55,724 bases of DNA from Roseovarius sp. MMSF_3359 (lineage in GTDB: Bacteria > Pseudomonadota > Alphaproteobacteria > Rhodobacterales > Rhodobacteraceae), in NCBI RefSeq assembly GCF_030733385.1, contig NZ_JASHJC010000020.1, positions 1 through 55,724 on the forward strand. The letters run 5' to 3'. A program made the position numbers and the translations under genes. Positions 8,346 to 15,881 of this stretch are shown piece by piece. Each line of letters begins with the position of its first letter. Position 1 is the first letter of the stretch. The notes under the pieces were generated by a model, which was not told where the DNA came from, searched no databases, and saw nothing but the letters and a program-made list of their open reading frames with translations.

Positions 8346-8433
8346 CTTATGGTTGTGGAGGTTGGTCGCGCTGGTCTGCACCCTCGTAGCGCCTGGAGGC
8401 AACCGTAAGCCAACCACACAAGGAACAGACCAG
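8346..8433. repeat. Nested inverted repeats, potential structured element
   Basis: CTTATGGTTG (8346-8355) pairs with CAACCGTAAG (8400-8409) with one G-T wobble. Inside it, GCGCT (8368-8372) pairs with AGCGC (8388-8392). An alternative set also exists: GGTTGG (8360-8365) with CCAACC (8410-8415), and CTGGTCTG (8371-8378) with CAGACCAG (8426-8433). The two sets cross, so the element could fold in two ways. It may be a mobile-element end, a structured RNA or a recombination site. Confidence 0.4.
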
Positions 8434-8775
8434 CTTGGTTAACCATTTACGACTTGTCGCCTAACAAATGGTTAACGGATCTTTCTTTGAAGTCTTGTGG
8501 GAAGTCCGTTTTATTGGTCTGCTCGGTAGGTATTCTCACTCTAGCTAACGAGGGGATACGAGGTGTTGCTCTGCTGAAGACGATTGCCTCAATAGCCCAA
8601 TGATAGTTTCGGACCTGCTGACCAATGAGTGAAACTGTATTGTTATTGGCCAGCAGGTTCAGAAGCTTGAATCTTGGGGGAGTATTTGTGTACCCTGCGG
8701 CATTCAGCACTTTGGGCTCAATGTGGACATTGGCTGCGTAAAACTCGAATGGCGGCGATCAGCGTTATTCCACAT

Positions 8776-8859
8776 GTCACACCTTACCGATAACCGTCAC
8801 ATCTTTTCACATTTAGTAATTTAGAAATAAGCGCTTAACCTCGATAACGGTCACATCTT
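8776..8859. repeat. Three direct repeats GTCACAYCTT upstream of the mobility module
   Basis: GTCACACCTT (8776-8785), GTCACATCTT (8796-8805) and GTCACATCTT (8850-8859) occur upstream of the HTH gene. The first two are exactly 20 bases (two helical turns) apart. The second and third share a longer context, CGATAAC(C/G)GTCACATCTTT. They lie 100-190 bases before the start at 8962 and are natural candidates for binding sites of one of the two HTH proteins or for accessory att sites. Confidence 0.5.
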
Positions 8860-8961
8860 TCAACCAACCGTCTACAGAATTCCAAGCAATAGAAGCGCAT
8901 ATTTATGTCCAGAAGCAGACCGCAAGAAAGCGACTTGCACTGAGATACAAAGGGCACTTCG

Positions 8962-9168
8962 ATGGCGAAGATTACACAAGTACATTTAGCGGCGCGCTGG
9001 CAGATATCCCCCAGAACGCTGGAGCAATGGCGTTGGTTAGGGAAGGGGCCCAAATTTCTCAAGATTGGCGCGCGGGTTCTCTATGATGAGATCGAGGTTG
9101 AAGCATACGAGGCGTCGCAGGTGTGTCAGAACACCAATGGCCCAATTTCTTCGGAGGGCGGATCGTGA
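8962..9168 (+). CDS. HTH_17/excisionase-like DNA-binding protein (68 aa)
   Basis: Residues 5-50 form a MerR/AlpA-type helix-turn-helix (VHLAARWQISPRTLEQWRWL, then GKGPKFLKIGARVLYD and a final EIEVEAYEAS helix). The family binds DNA and includes excisionases and prophage regulators. An AAGGGC ribosome-binding site precedes the ATG. Its TGA overlaps the GTG of the next gene by four bases, and that gene overlaps the integrase, so the three form one translationally coupled unit. A role as recombination directionality factor or as regulator of the module is inferred from context. Confidence 0.8.
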   Translation: MAKITQVHLAARWQISPRTLEQWRWLGKGPKFLKIGARVLYDEIEVEAYEASQVCQNTNGPISSEGGS

Positions 9169-9671
9169 CCAAGTCATTTTCCGCGGCTCGGATAAAAAAG
9201 CATAGAGTCTACACCGTCTGGGAAACCTCTGAACTTCTGAAGTGCCACAAGCGGACCGTCATCCGATGGATTAAGAACGGAAGGCTGGTAGCAGATACTT
9301 CGAACAAGCCTTGGCTGATCGAAGGACAGGACCTCAAGACATTTCTCGGAAGAAGGCAAAGCAAGGGGCGCTGTAAGCTGGCTCTGCATCATTGTTATTG
9401 CTTCGGCTGCAAAGGGCCGCGAGAGCCAGACGGCAAGATAGCGGATTATGTGCATCAAACTCCTAATACTGGTCGTCTGACAGCGCTTTGCCCTGAATGC
9501 GGATCTCTCATGAACAAGGTCGTAAGACGATCTGGTCTGGAAGCGATCCGGGCCAAAATCGAGGTGACAGTTCAGAAGGCTCACCCAAGATTAGTGTCCC
9601 GTACAAATCCCTCTTTGAACGTCACCTTTACAGCGGAGGACAAACCCCATGGCAAAACGCAACAAAAATAA
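9165..9671 (+). CDS. HTH and zinc-ribbon DNA-binding protein of the integrase module (168 aa)
   Basis: I start this gene at GTG 9165, because GGAGGGCGG precedes it and the GTGA overlap with the upstream stop is typical of coupling. The alternative ATG at 9123 lies inside the preceding gene. Residues 14-60 are a second HTH_17-type domain (VYTVWETSELLKCHKRTVIR, then WIKNGRLVAD). Residues 75-115 carry two Cys pairs, C79-x2-C82 and C109-x2-C112, consistent with a zinc ribbon. The C-terminus is basic. The gene overlaps the integrase start by 23 bases. It likely assists the recombinase or controls its expression. I know similar genes upstream of integrases in Rhodobacteraceae but no assigned function. 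Confidence 0.7.
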   Translation: MTKSFSAARIKKHRVYTVWETSELLKCHKRTVIRWIKNGRLVADTSNKPWLIEGQDLKTFLGRRQSKGRCKLALHHCYCFGCKGPREPDGKIADYVHQTPNTGRLTALCPECGSLMNKVVRRSGLEAIRAKIEVTVQKAHPRLVSRTNPSLNVTFTAEDKPHGKTQQK

Positions 9672-10713
9672 CCTGCGGATCAAAAGAAAATACCTTGTCT
9701 GGCTTAAGGATGCGCGGGGCTTGTCTGAGGCTTCAATTGATAAGGCGGCGTCCGCGATTTCGATCTATGACAATTGGCTTGAGGGAAAGGATTTCCGTGC
9801 GTTTCACTCCGAGCGTGCGCGTTCTTTCAAACGACATCTATCCACTCAAAAGAACGAACGTACCGGTGCATTGCTCTCTGCGTCCACAATTGCGAGTACG
9901 TTGCGGGAGCTGAAGGGTTTCTTTCGGTGGCTGGCAGATCAATCAGGGTACAAGTCAAAGATCACGTATTCGGATGCTGACTACCTGACCCCAGATCGCC
10001 GATCTGACAACGCTCGACGTGGATCACTTTGGAAACCGCATCCGTCGCCTGAACAAGTCCGGCATGTCATCGCCAACATGCCTACGGCTACAGTTATTGA
10101 TCGGCGTAACCGGGCTCTCATAGCCTTCTTGTTTCTCACTGGATCGAGAGAAGGAGCTGCCATCTCTCTGCAAATTGGTCACGTCGACTTGAGTAATAGA
10201 TGTGTGCACTTCGATGGACGCTCGGTAAACACGAAGTTTGGCAGAGTTTTTACAACCGCCTTTTTCCCGTTTGGGAAGGACTTGGAACAGGTTCTGAACA
10301 ATTGGATAGCTGAGCTAAGGCAACAACATCTCTTTTCCAACTCAGACCCCTTGTTTCCCAAGACCCATGTGGGAATTGGTTCTTCTCAGCGATTTGAAGC
10401 GCTGGGCATCGAACGAAAACCTTGGGCCAGCGCTTCAAGTTGCGCAAAGATCTTCAAACAAGCTTTCGTTGAAATGGACCTTCCACCGTTTTCACCGCAC
10501 CGTGTGCGTGACACTGTCGCTGAACTGGCCAAGGACCATTGTCGAACTCCGGAAGACTACAAGGCATGGTCTCAGAACATTGGTCACGATGATGTCCTGA
10601 TGACCTTCCGCTCCTATGGCTCAGTTGCCTCGGGTCGGCAGATAGAACTGATGAACCGATTTTGGGCACGCGGGCCACTGGAATGTGATGATGATTTTGA
10701 TGTCATTGAATGA
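9649..10713 (+). CDS. Tyrosine-type site-specific recombinase (integrase)
   Basis: In this 354-aa phage/island integrase, the N-terminal SAM-like core-binding domain spans about residues 10-110 (KRKYLVWLKDARGLSEASID). The catalytic domain begins near 130. The active-site residues are visible: Arg167 (TGSREGA), Lys196 as candidate beta-hairpin lysine, His294 and Arg297 (SPHRVRD), His323 (IGHDD) and Tyr333 (RSYGS). GGAGG precedes the ATG. It is the third gene of the HTH–HTH/Zn–int unit and stops three bases before the convergent QueC-like gene. With the tRNA-Arg gene 2.7 kb to the right it most likely catalyses integration and excision of this island. Confidence 0.93.
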   Translation: MAKRNKNNLRIKRKYLVWLKDARGLSEASIDKAASAISIYDNWLEGKDFRAFHSERARSFKRHLSTQKNERTGALLSASTIASTLRELKGFFRWLADQSGYKSKITYSDADYLTPDRRSDNARRGSLWKPHPSPEQVRHVIANMPTATVIDRRNRALIAFLFLTGSREGAAISLQIGHVDLSNRCVHFDGRSVNTKFGRVFTTAFFPFGKDLEQVLNNWIAELRQQHLFSNSDPLFPKTHVGIGSSQRFEALGIERKPWASASSCAKIFKQAFVEMDLPPFSPHRVRDTVAELAKDHCRTPEDYKAWSQNIGHDDVLMTFRSYGSVASGRQIELMNRFWARGPLECDDDFDVIE

Positions 10714-10716
10714 GTT

Positions 10717-12570
10717 TCAACTCGCTTTGCTCATTCGCACAATAACGAGATCAGGGCGAAGCCGGTATCCTCGCCAACTAACGTTCTCGATCAAATCCTG
10801 CCCTAACGCTTCCTCCATTCCACACGATGCAAAATACTGCTTCATTTGAGACCGTGCGCGAAGAACCCTTCTTCGGACAGCCTCCTCGCTCGCCAACCCA
10901 AGTTGCTTTGCAAGAAGCGAAGCGCTGTAGCAAGGATAGTCAAGCGGATCGAGACCTTGTCCCGCACCCTCCAGCCACAAATTGGAAAGCTCGATCAAGA
11001 GCTCGATTGTCGACTTGCCTTGAATTGTGATGCGCTCATCAATTCTGATCTGCTTTTTTTGTACTTCAACTTCGAGAAGTAGTGTTTTTGACGATGGTTC
11101 CGTTTCTTTTGCAATAGAAACACTAAGTCCAGGTAAGGCTGCCGTACGCTGTGTGTCACCGTATAGCTTTGGCAGGCTGCCATCGGGGAAGCTCTCTGAT
11201 TTCCAATTTCGAAGTGTATTGCGCATCACGCTCGATACGGATGCGCCGTGCCTGTTCAGTAATTGGGAAATCATCGCAAGTCCCGTTTCAGGCGGATTGT
11301 CGAGATGACTGACAGCATCCAATACCGCCGGAAAAGCCCGCTCCAAATCCGCTGGTGAGATGTGTTCGAATGCATGAGCGTTTCGCACGTAAGACAAAGC
11401 TATCTCACGATCTATCCCATCATTCCTGGCGTCATCCATCAACGCCACACTGTATGCTTCTTCAGGATCAAAAGCTTCCAAATCCGCTGCAAGCATGGCA
11501 AATCGTCGATCAATACACTGCGAGCACCGCCCGCAATGAACATGTTGCTTGGTCTGATTGTGCACGTCAGCACAGCTGCGTGTATGGGGTATCTGATCCG
11601 CCAAGCCCAACCGGGAAATAGTCTGAACTACCTCCGTTTTTGTGCGCCAGAAAAACGGGTTGTCCACACGCATCCCTTCATCGAACACGAGGCCAAAGAA
11701 ATTGGTAAATCGCGTCAACGTTTGAGGATGCGTCGTTCGTGTTGCACGCGTACCGAGTACATTCCCGACGGGCGGCAAATTCAGACTGACAACACCGTTC
11801 TCATGAAAAGAGACTTGGTTCCGCCCAAAGGCCTGAGCTGTAATCGCACCCAAAACGGCAAACAGGAATGACCGGCTGCGATGGGTGCCTTCTTTCAAGC
11901 TGCCTCCGGTCATTTGAACTTGAACTGGTATGTGTTGACAGCTTTGGTCTCCAAATTTCTTGGCTAAAACCTTTTGTAGGTTACGCTGTATAGGCGCGAT
12001 TTTCGTCGCCGAGAAGTGACTAACAAGAGCAACGTGCTGACGATTTTCGACAATCTCCTGCAATGCGCCTGCAAACGAGTCCAAGCCCCCTGAGAACATC
12101 AGGATACGATCTGCCTTCCAGGAGCTTTCTTTGTCATATTTGAAGAACCGCGTGCGTTCGGCATCGGGCTCATTCTTTTGGACGAACTCAAACTCAAATC
12201 GGTCATCGGAGAGAAACATCAATGTTTCTTCGAGCGTTTGTGCAATTTTTCCCGAATGCCAAAACACGAGATCACGTACCGGCATTTCAACAATGAACCG
12301 GCGATGCCATTTCCGGCCCAGATTTTGATCCACTGGTCCGCCCCGGCTTACGGCGGCGTCCGCGCCATAGATAAGCGCTGCTACTTCCAACAGGTCTAGT
12401 GCACGATCCGGTAGTCCGGCCACCAGCTGACTGTTCAATTGGCTGATCCGTAGCTTCACGCCCACAGGTTTTCCGTCAATCTCAAGACGAAGCTTCTCAT
12501 CGCCGCCGCTTTTGGTTAGCGGAGCGAGGCATCGGACATGATGCTCAGGCGGTGTCTCGACGCCGTCCAA
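10717..12570 (-). CDS. QueC-like PP-loop protein with extra N- and C-terminal domains (617 aa)
   Basis: The centre is a 7-cyano-7-deazaguanine synthase (QueC)-like ATP pyrophosphatase domain. The PP-loop SGGLDS lies at 160-165, followed by RSRSFLF near 231 and HENGVVSLNLPP near 256. A QueC-type zinc site is C333, C346, C349 and C352 (RSC ... HCGRCSQCIDRR). QueC itself is about 230 aa. Here about 150 N-terminal residues (LLEVAALIYGAD, W-R-R-F, PVRD) and about 240 C-terminal residues are added. The end of the protein (LLAKQLGLASEEAVRRRVLR through LIENVSWRGYRLRP) resembles an OmpR-type winged helix. The start is TTG with AGG seven bases upstream, inside the end of the partner gene (26-base overlap), so translation is coupled. 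QueC-like proteins of this kind occur in anti-phage systems (QatC, type IV CBASS Cap9). There is no queD/queE nearby, so a role in tRNA queuosine synthesis is unlikely. Confidence 0.85.
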   Translation of the reverse strand: MDGVETPPEHHVRCLAPLTKSGGDEKLRLEIDGKPVGVKLRISQLNSQLVAGLPDRALDLLEVAALIYGADAAVSRGGPVDQNLGRKWHRRFIVEMPVRDLVFWHSGKIAQTLEETLMFLSDDRFEFEFVQKNEPDAERTRFFKYDKESSWKADRILMFSGGLDSFAGALQEIVENRQHVALVSHFSATKIAPIQRNLQKVLAKKFGDQSCQHIPVQVQMTGGSLKEGTHRSRSFLFAVLGAITAQAFGRNQVSFHENGVVSLNLPPVGNVLGTRATRTTHPQTLTRFTNFFGLVFDEGMRVDNPFFWRTKTEVVQTISRLGLADQIPHTRSCADVHNQTKQHVHCGRCSQCIDRRFAMLAADLEAFDPEEAYSVALMDDARNDGIDREIALSYVRNAHAFEHISPADLERAFPAVLDAVSHLDNPPETGLAMISQLLNRHGASVSSVMRNTLRNWKSESFPDGSLPKLYGDTQRTAALPGLSVSIAKETEPSSKTLLLEVEVQKKQIRIDERITIQGKSTIELLIELSNLWLEGAGQGLDPLDYPCYSASLLAKQLGLASEEAVRRRVLRARSQMKQYFASCGMEEALGQDLIENVSWRGYRLRPDLVIVRMSKAS

Positions 12571-13324
12571 GCTCGGACCTCATTTTCTTGAATGCGTATT
12601 TGGTGAAGCGATCTATCGACTCCTGGTCCAGCGCCTGCTTCTGCCAAACAGTCTTGCCATACCAACCGCTCGCAAACTCCTTGACGATCCTTGATGCTTC
12701 AAAAGTGTGCTGAGCCAATGCGTGTTGAAAGGCTACTCGCTGCGTATCATCTGCGAACCTTTTTCCTTGACCCGTATGGTTGGCCAATTCGCGGCTGAGA
12801 TAATAGTCAAGCGACCGGTATGTTAACCGAGCAAAAAAACCACGGGCGAGTTCAGCGAACCGATCTCCGGACGAGTATTTACCCAAAGCCGTGCGGATTT
12901 CCTGCGGTGTTGGCTCAAAGAGGGTTGGTAGCTGGTCGCGCAACTGTACTGAGAGAGTTTCAAGAAATGCAAATTTTGCGAGTTCGCCTGCATCCGATGA
13001 GGCACCGCTCTGGAAACTCTGTTGGTCAACTACCAACTCAAGTCCGGACAGCAATCCTGCGACCGAAGACAGCGCGTTTTCACCCACACCGAGTCCAGCC
13101 AATGCATGCTCGAAACCCGGAGCTCGCGCCATCAAAGGTAATCGTACAAGTAGGGCGCTGATAAATTGAAAGCGGGGGTCGTCGCTGGCACGTGAAAGAT
13201 CGAGTTCTGACGCTCTGGTCGCCGCCTCGGCTATTGCGTCAATCGGCGCATCAGAATCAATCAAATCAACGACATCTCGCCACTTTTTCGACTGTGGCAA
13301 TGTGCCGAGCCGAATATGGCCCAT
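12545..13324 (-). CDS. Unknown partner of the QueC-like protein, Met-Gly N-terminus (259 aa)
   Basis: I start the protein at ATG 13324, because AGGGAG lies six bases upstream. An in-frame TTG at 13375 extends it by 17 residues without a good site. The product then begins MGHIRLGTLPQSKKW, so Gly2 would be exposed after Met removal. It is largely alpha-helical. Two conserved-looking blocks are FFARLTYRSLDYYLSREL (163-180) and IVKEFASGWYGK (213-224). The C-terminus is basic (KKMRSELGRRRDTA). I recognise no named family. It is the first gene of the cassette and overlaps the QueC-like gene by 26 bases. By analogy with QatB and type IV CBASS, whose Gly-initiated N-termini are reported as targets of the associated QueC-like enzyme, it may be the modified substrate. 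That is inference. Confidence 0.75.
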   Translation of the reverse strand: MGHIRLGTLPQSKKWRDVVDLIDSDAPIDAIAEAATRASELDLSRASDDPRFQFISALLVRLPLMARAPGFEHALAGLGVGENALSSVAGLLSGLELVVDQQSFQSGASSDAGELAKFAFLETLSVQLRDQLPTLFEPTPQEIRTALGKYSSGDRFAELARGFFARLTYRSLDYYLSRELANHTGQGKRFADDTQRVAFQHALAQHTFEASRIVKEFASGWYGKTVWQKQALDQESIDRFTKYAFKKMRSELGRRRDTA

Positions 13325-13394
13325 GACGTTCTCCCTGTGGCCTCTAACGCTGACGCAACCTATAGAAGAAATCAAACAAAAAGGAGGTCCTTAC

Positions 13395-13416
13395 GCTTAC
13401 CCTATGCTTACCCATA
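13395..13416. repeat. Tandem 11-bp repeat between the cassette and the tRNA
   Basis: GCTTACCCTAT (13395-13405) is followed directly by GCTTACCCATA (13406-13416). It lies about 70 bases upstream of the partner gene start and about 45 bases from the tRNA 3' end. It could be a promoter operator for the cassette or an arm-type integrase site. Nothing in the sequence decides between them. Confidence 0.35.
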
Positions 13417-13459
13417 CCAGCGTGATAAAAGTAAATTAACTCTAAATATTTGAAATAAT

Positions 13460-13536
13460 TGGCGATCCCGCGAGGACTCGAACCCCGAACCTGCTGATTA
13501 GAAGTCAGCTGCTCTATCCAGTTGAGCTACGGGACC
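13460..13536 (-). tRNA. tRNA-Arg (anticodon UCU), probable island attachment site
   Basis: The minus strand folds as a complete cloverleaf. The acceptor strands GGTCCCG and CGGGATC pair, with one G-T wobble. The D-arm contains AGCTCAACTGGATAGAGC. The anticodon stem-loop CTGACTTCTAATCAG carries anticodon TCT. The T-arm is GGTTCGAGTCC, discriminator G is followed by encoded CCA (13460-13462). The 3' end points left, directly into the AT-rich accessory DNA, which is the classic orientation for tyrosine-recombinase islands. A second copy of the 3' tRNA segment, marking the other island end, was not seen in this window and may lie to the left. Confidence 0.95.
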
Positions 13537-13585
13537 GCTCTGATCCGCAGCTTTAGCGCGGGCCGGGCATAAGATCAAAGGCAAA

Positions 13586-14353
13586 TCAGGCGAAAGGGTC
13601 CGTGGGATATGTGACGCCCGCAAGATAAAGCCCCTGCGGCGGGCAGACCGGGCCGCAGGCCGCGCGGTCGCGGGCGTCGAGCGCGGATTTCAACTGCGCA
13701 GACGGCCAGGCGCCGGTGCCGACCCGTTCCAGGGTGCCCACGAAACTGCGGACCTGATTGTGCAGGAACGAGCGCGCGCGGATGTGGAAATGCACCTCGG
13801 CCCCGCCGGGCGTCTCGACCTCTTTGATGTCGAGCGCATCCAGCGTCTTGACCGGGCTTGCGGCCTGGCAGATCGACGAGCGGAAGGTGGTGAAATCATG
13901 TCGGCCAATCAGGTGCGCGGCGCCTTCGCGCATCGCGGATATGTCCAATTGGTGCGGTACCTGCCAGACCAGCCCGGCCATATGGGTCGCGGGCGCGCGG
14001 CGGGTCAGCAGCCGAAAGAAATACCGCCGTTCCAACGCCGAAAACCGCGCGTGCCAATCCTCCGCGACCGGCGCGCAGGCGAGAATGGCGACGGGGTCGG
14101 GTTTCAGGTGATAATTCAGCGCCTCGGACAGGCGGAAAGGGTCCCAGTCCTTCTCCATGTCGCAATGGGCCACCTGCGCCAGCGCGTGCACCCCTGCATC
14201 GGTCCGCCCGGCCGCCGCGATTGTATGTTCGCGCGGCTCAAGCCTGGCCAATGCCGCCTCGATCGCGCCCTGAACCGAAGGTTGATCGGCCTGACGCTGC
14301 CATCCGGCGAAGGGCGCGCCGTGATATTCGACTTTGAGGGCGTATCTGGGCAT
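13586..14353 (-). CDS. truA: tRNA pseudouridine(38-40) synthase TruA
   Basis: At 255 aa this is the usual length of TruA. The catalytic motif GRTDAGVHA holds Asp52. Other family features are the N-terminal [14 protein letters not shown] and the C-terminal [20 protein letters not shown] block. The enzyme isomerises uridines 38-40 in the anticodon arm of tRNAs. This is the first core gene to the right of the island. It ends 49 bases from the tRNA-Arg 5' end. Confidence 0.97.
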   Translation of the reverse strand: MPRYALKVEYHGAPFAGWQRQADQPSVQGAIEAALARLEPREHTIAAAGRTDAGVHALAQVAHCDMEKDWDPFRLSEALNYHLKPDPVAILACAPVAEDWHARFSALERRYFFRLLTRRAPATHMAGLVWQVPHQLDISAMREGAAHLIGRHDFTTFRSSICQAASPVKTLDALDIKEVETPGGAEVHFHIRARSFLHNQVRSFVGTLERVGTGAWPSAQLKSALDARDRAACGPVCPPQGLYLAGVTYPTDPFA

Positions 14354-14465
14354 GCGACCCCCATAAACCGGGGCGGGCAGGGGAACAATCCCCCAAACCT
14401 CCCCTCTGGCAACGGCGGCACCGGGTGGCTATCTAGGGGCGGTAGCGGGCGGAAAGGGCAGCCAT

Positions 14466-15881
14466 TTGGTCATTACAACGATCGCGGACGGCGTGACGCG
14501 CGGGTTTGAGAGCGTCAGTGACACGATATCAGAGACATTGTTCGAGCCGGTGATCCGCCTGGGTGTGACGGGTCTTGCACGGTCCGGCAAAACGGTCTTC
14601 ATCACGTCGCTCGTAGCGAACCTGATGGACCGCGCCCGGATGCCCGCGCTTCTGGCGGCCTCCGATGGGCGCGTACAGACCGCATTCCTGCAGCCACAAC
14701 CCGACGATACCGTCCCGCGCTTTGACTTCGAGACTCATAAAGCCGCATTGACCGCCGACACCCCCCATTGGCCCGACAGCACCCGCGCGATTTCGGAATT
14801 GCGGTTGAGCCTTCGGGTCCGCCCCGGAGGGTTACTGGGGGGCTTGCGCGGTCCGCAGACCGTGCATCTGGATATCGTCGACTATCCCGGTGAATGGCTG
14901 CTTGACCTGGCCCTGCTCGACAAGAGTTATGCGCAATGGAGCGACGAGGTTCTGACCCGGGTTCAGGATCGCCCCGAGGCGCAGGCATACCTGGCGCAAG
15001 CCAAGGCGACCGATGGTAGCGCGAAACTTGATGAGCCGGTGGCGAAATCCCTGGCCGAAGCCTTCACCGGCTATTTGCATGCGGCCCGCGATGCCGGGTT
15101 CTACGATTGCACGCCGGGGCGGTTCCTGTTGCCGGGGGATCTGGCGGGGTCTCCGGCGATTACCTTCGCCCCCTTGCCGCAACCCGATCGCCCGCCGCGC
15201 CGGTCGCTCTGGCGCGAGATGGACCGCCGCTTCGAAGCCTACAAGGCGCAGGTGGTCAAACCGTTCTTTCGCGATCACTTCGCGCGCATCGACCGGCAGG
15301 TTGTGCTTGTCGATGCGCTGGGGGCGATCCACAAGGGGCCCAAGGCCGTCGAGGATATGCGCCATGCGATGACCGAGATACTCGGGGCTTTCCGCCCGGG
15401 CCGGAACGACTTTCTGACCCGGCTGTTGATGGGGCGGCGGGTTGAGAAGATCCTTTTTGCGGCGACCAAGGCCGATCACCTGCATCATACACAACATGAC
15501 CGGCTGGCCGCGATCATGCAGGCGCTGACGCGCGAGGCGCGCGATCGGGCGGATTTTGCCGGGGCCGAGACGCAGGCGATGGCGATCGCCGCGCTGCGTG
15601 CCACGGTGGAAGAGACGATTAAGCATGACGGCGCCGATCTGGCCTGTGTGCGCGGCCGGCTATTGGAGACCGGCAAACAGGCGGCATTCTATCCCGGCGA
15701 CCTGCCGCAGGATCCCCAACGGCTTCTGACCCCGGCGCGGGAGGGGGCGAAGAAGTGGCTCGACGCGGATTATCAGGTGATGCAATTTGCCCCCGCGACG
15801 CTCACCCTCAAACCCGGCGAAGGGCCGCCGCATATCCGGCTTGATCGCGCGGCGCAGTTCCTTCTGGGAGACAGGCTATGA
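14466..15881 (+). CDS. YcjX-family P-loop protein
   Basis: This 471-aa protein of the YcjX/DUF463 family has the N-terminal nucleotide-binding P-loop GLARSGKTVFITSL near residue 40 and a VDYPGEWLLD segment near 140 in the position of a switch/Walker B region. The family start consensus (IADGVTRGFE...SETLFEPVIRLGVTGLARSGKT) fits the chosen TTG start. No ATG lies close by. The function is poorly known. In enterobacteria it belongs to a stress-induced ycjXF pair. Its stop overlaps the ATG of the next gene by four bases, so the two are coupled. Confidence 0.9.
   Translation: MVITTIADGVTRGFESVSDTISETLFEPVIRLGVTGLARSGKTVFITSLVANLMDRARMPALLAASDGRVQTAFLQPQPDDTVPRFDFETHKAALTADTPHWPDSTRAISELRLSLRVRPGGLLGGLRGPQTVHLDIVDYPGEWLLDLALLDKSYAQWSDEVLTRVQDRPEAQAYLAQAKATDGSAKLDEPVAKSLAEAFTGYLHAARDAGFYDCTPGRFLLPGDLAGSPAITFAPLPQPDRPPRRSLWREMDRRFEAYKAQVVKPFFRDHFARIDRQVVLVDALGAIHKGPKAVEDMRHAMTEILGAFRPGRNDFLTRLLMGRRVEKILFAATKADHLHHTQHDRLAAIMQALTREARDRADFAGAETQAMAIAALRATVEETIKHDGADLACVRGRLLETGKQAAFYPGDLPQDPQRLLTPAREGAKKWLDADYQVMQFAPATLTLKPGEGPPHIRLDRAAQFLLGDRL

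Larger units (their letters stand above)
7850..8961. other. Gene-poor stretch with relics and repeats
   Basis: No gene here is convincing. On the minus strand between about 8310 and 8060, one frame reads protein-like (TPWPSITLYRQYIEKHSEIV, then ALYASVPETFKRVLLRQMTG) but is broken by an in-frame TAG, which suggests a dead gene. An overlapping 135-codon frame (7925-8332) and an 87-codon frame (8447-8710) lack ribosome-binding sites and domain features. The stretch also contains a complex inverted repeat (8346-8433) and a set of direct repeats (8776-8859). Confidence 0.45.

Noticed and set aside
10717..12570. Housekeeping queC for tRNA queuosine
   Set aside because: The protein is more than twice QueC length and has added domains. 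It is on a mobile island without queD, queE or queF.
10717..13324. Complete QatABCD system
   Set aside because: Only a QueC-like gene and one partner are present. No P-loop ATPase (QatA) or TatD nuclease (QatD) gene is beside them, and the partner does not show the QatB start I remember.
13325..13375. TTG start adding 17 residues to the QueC partner
   Set aside because: There is no Shine-Dalgarno sequence at the right distance, while AGGGAG sits six bases before ATG 13324.
1..13460. Left attachment-site copy of the tRNA-Arg 3' end
   Set aside because: No stretch resembling the tRNA 3' segment was found by eye in the island part, so I do not place an attL here.
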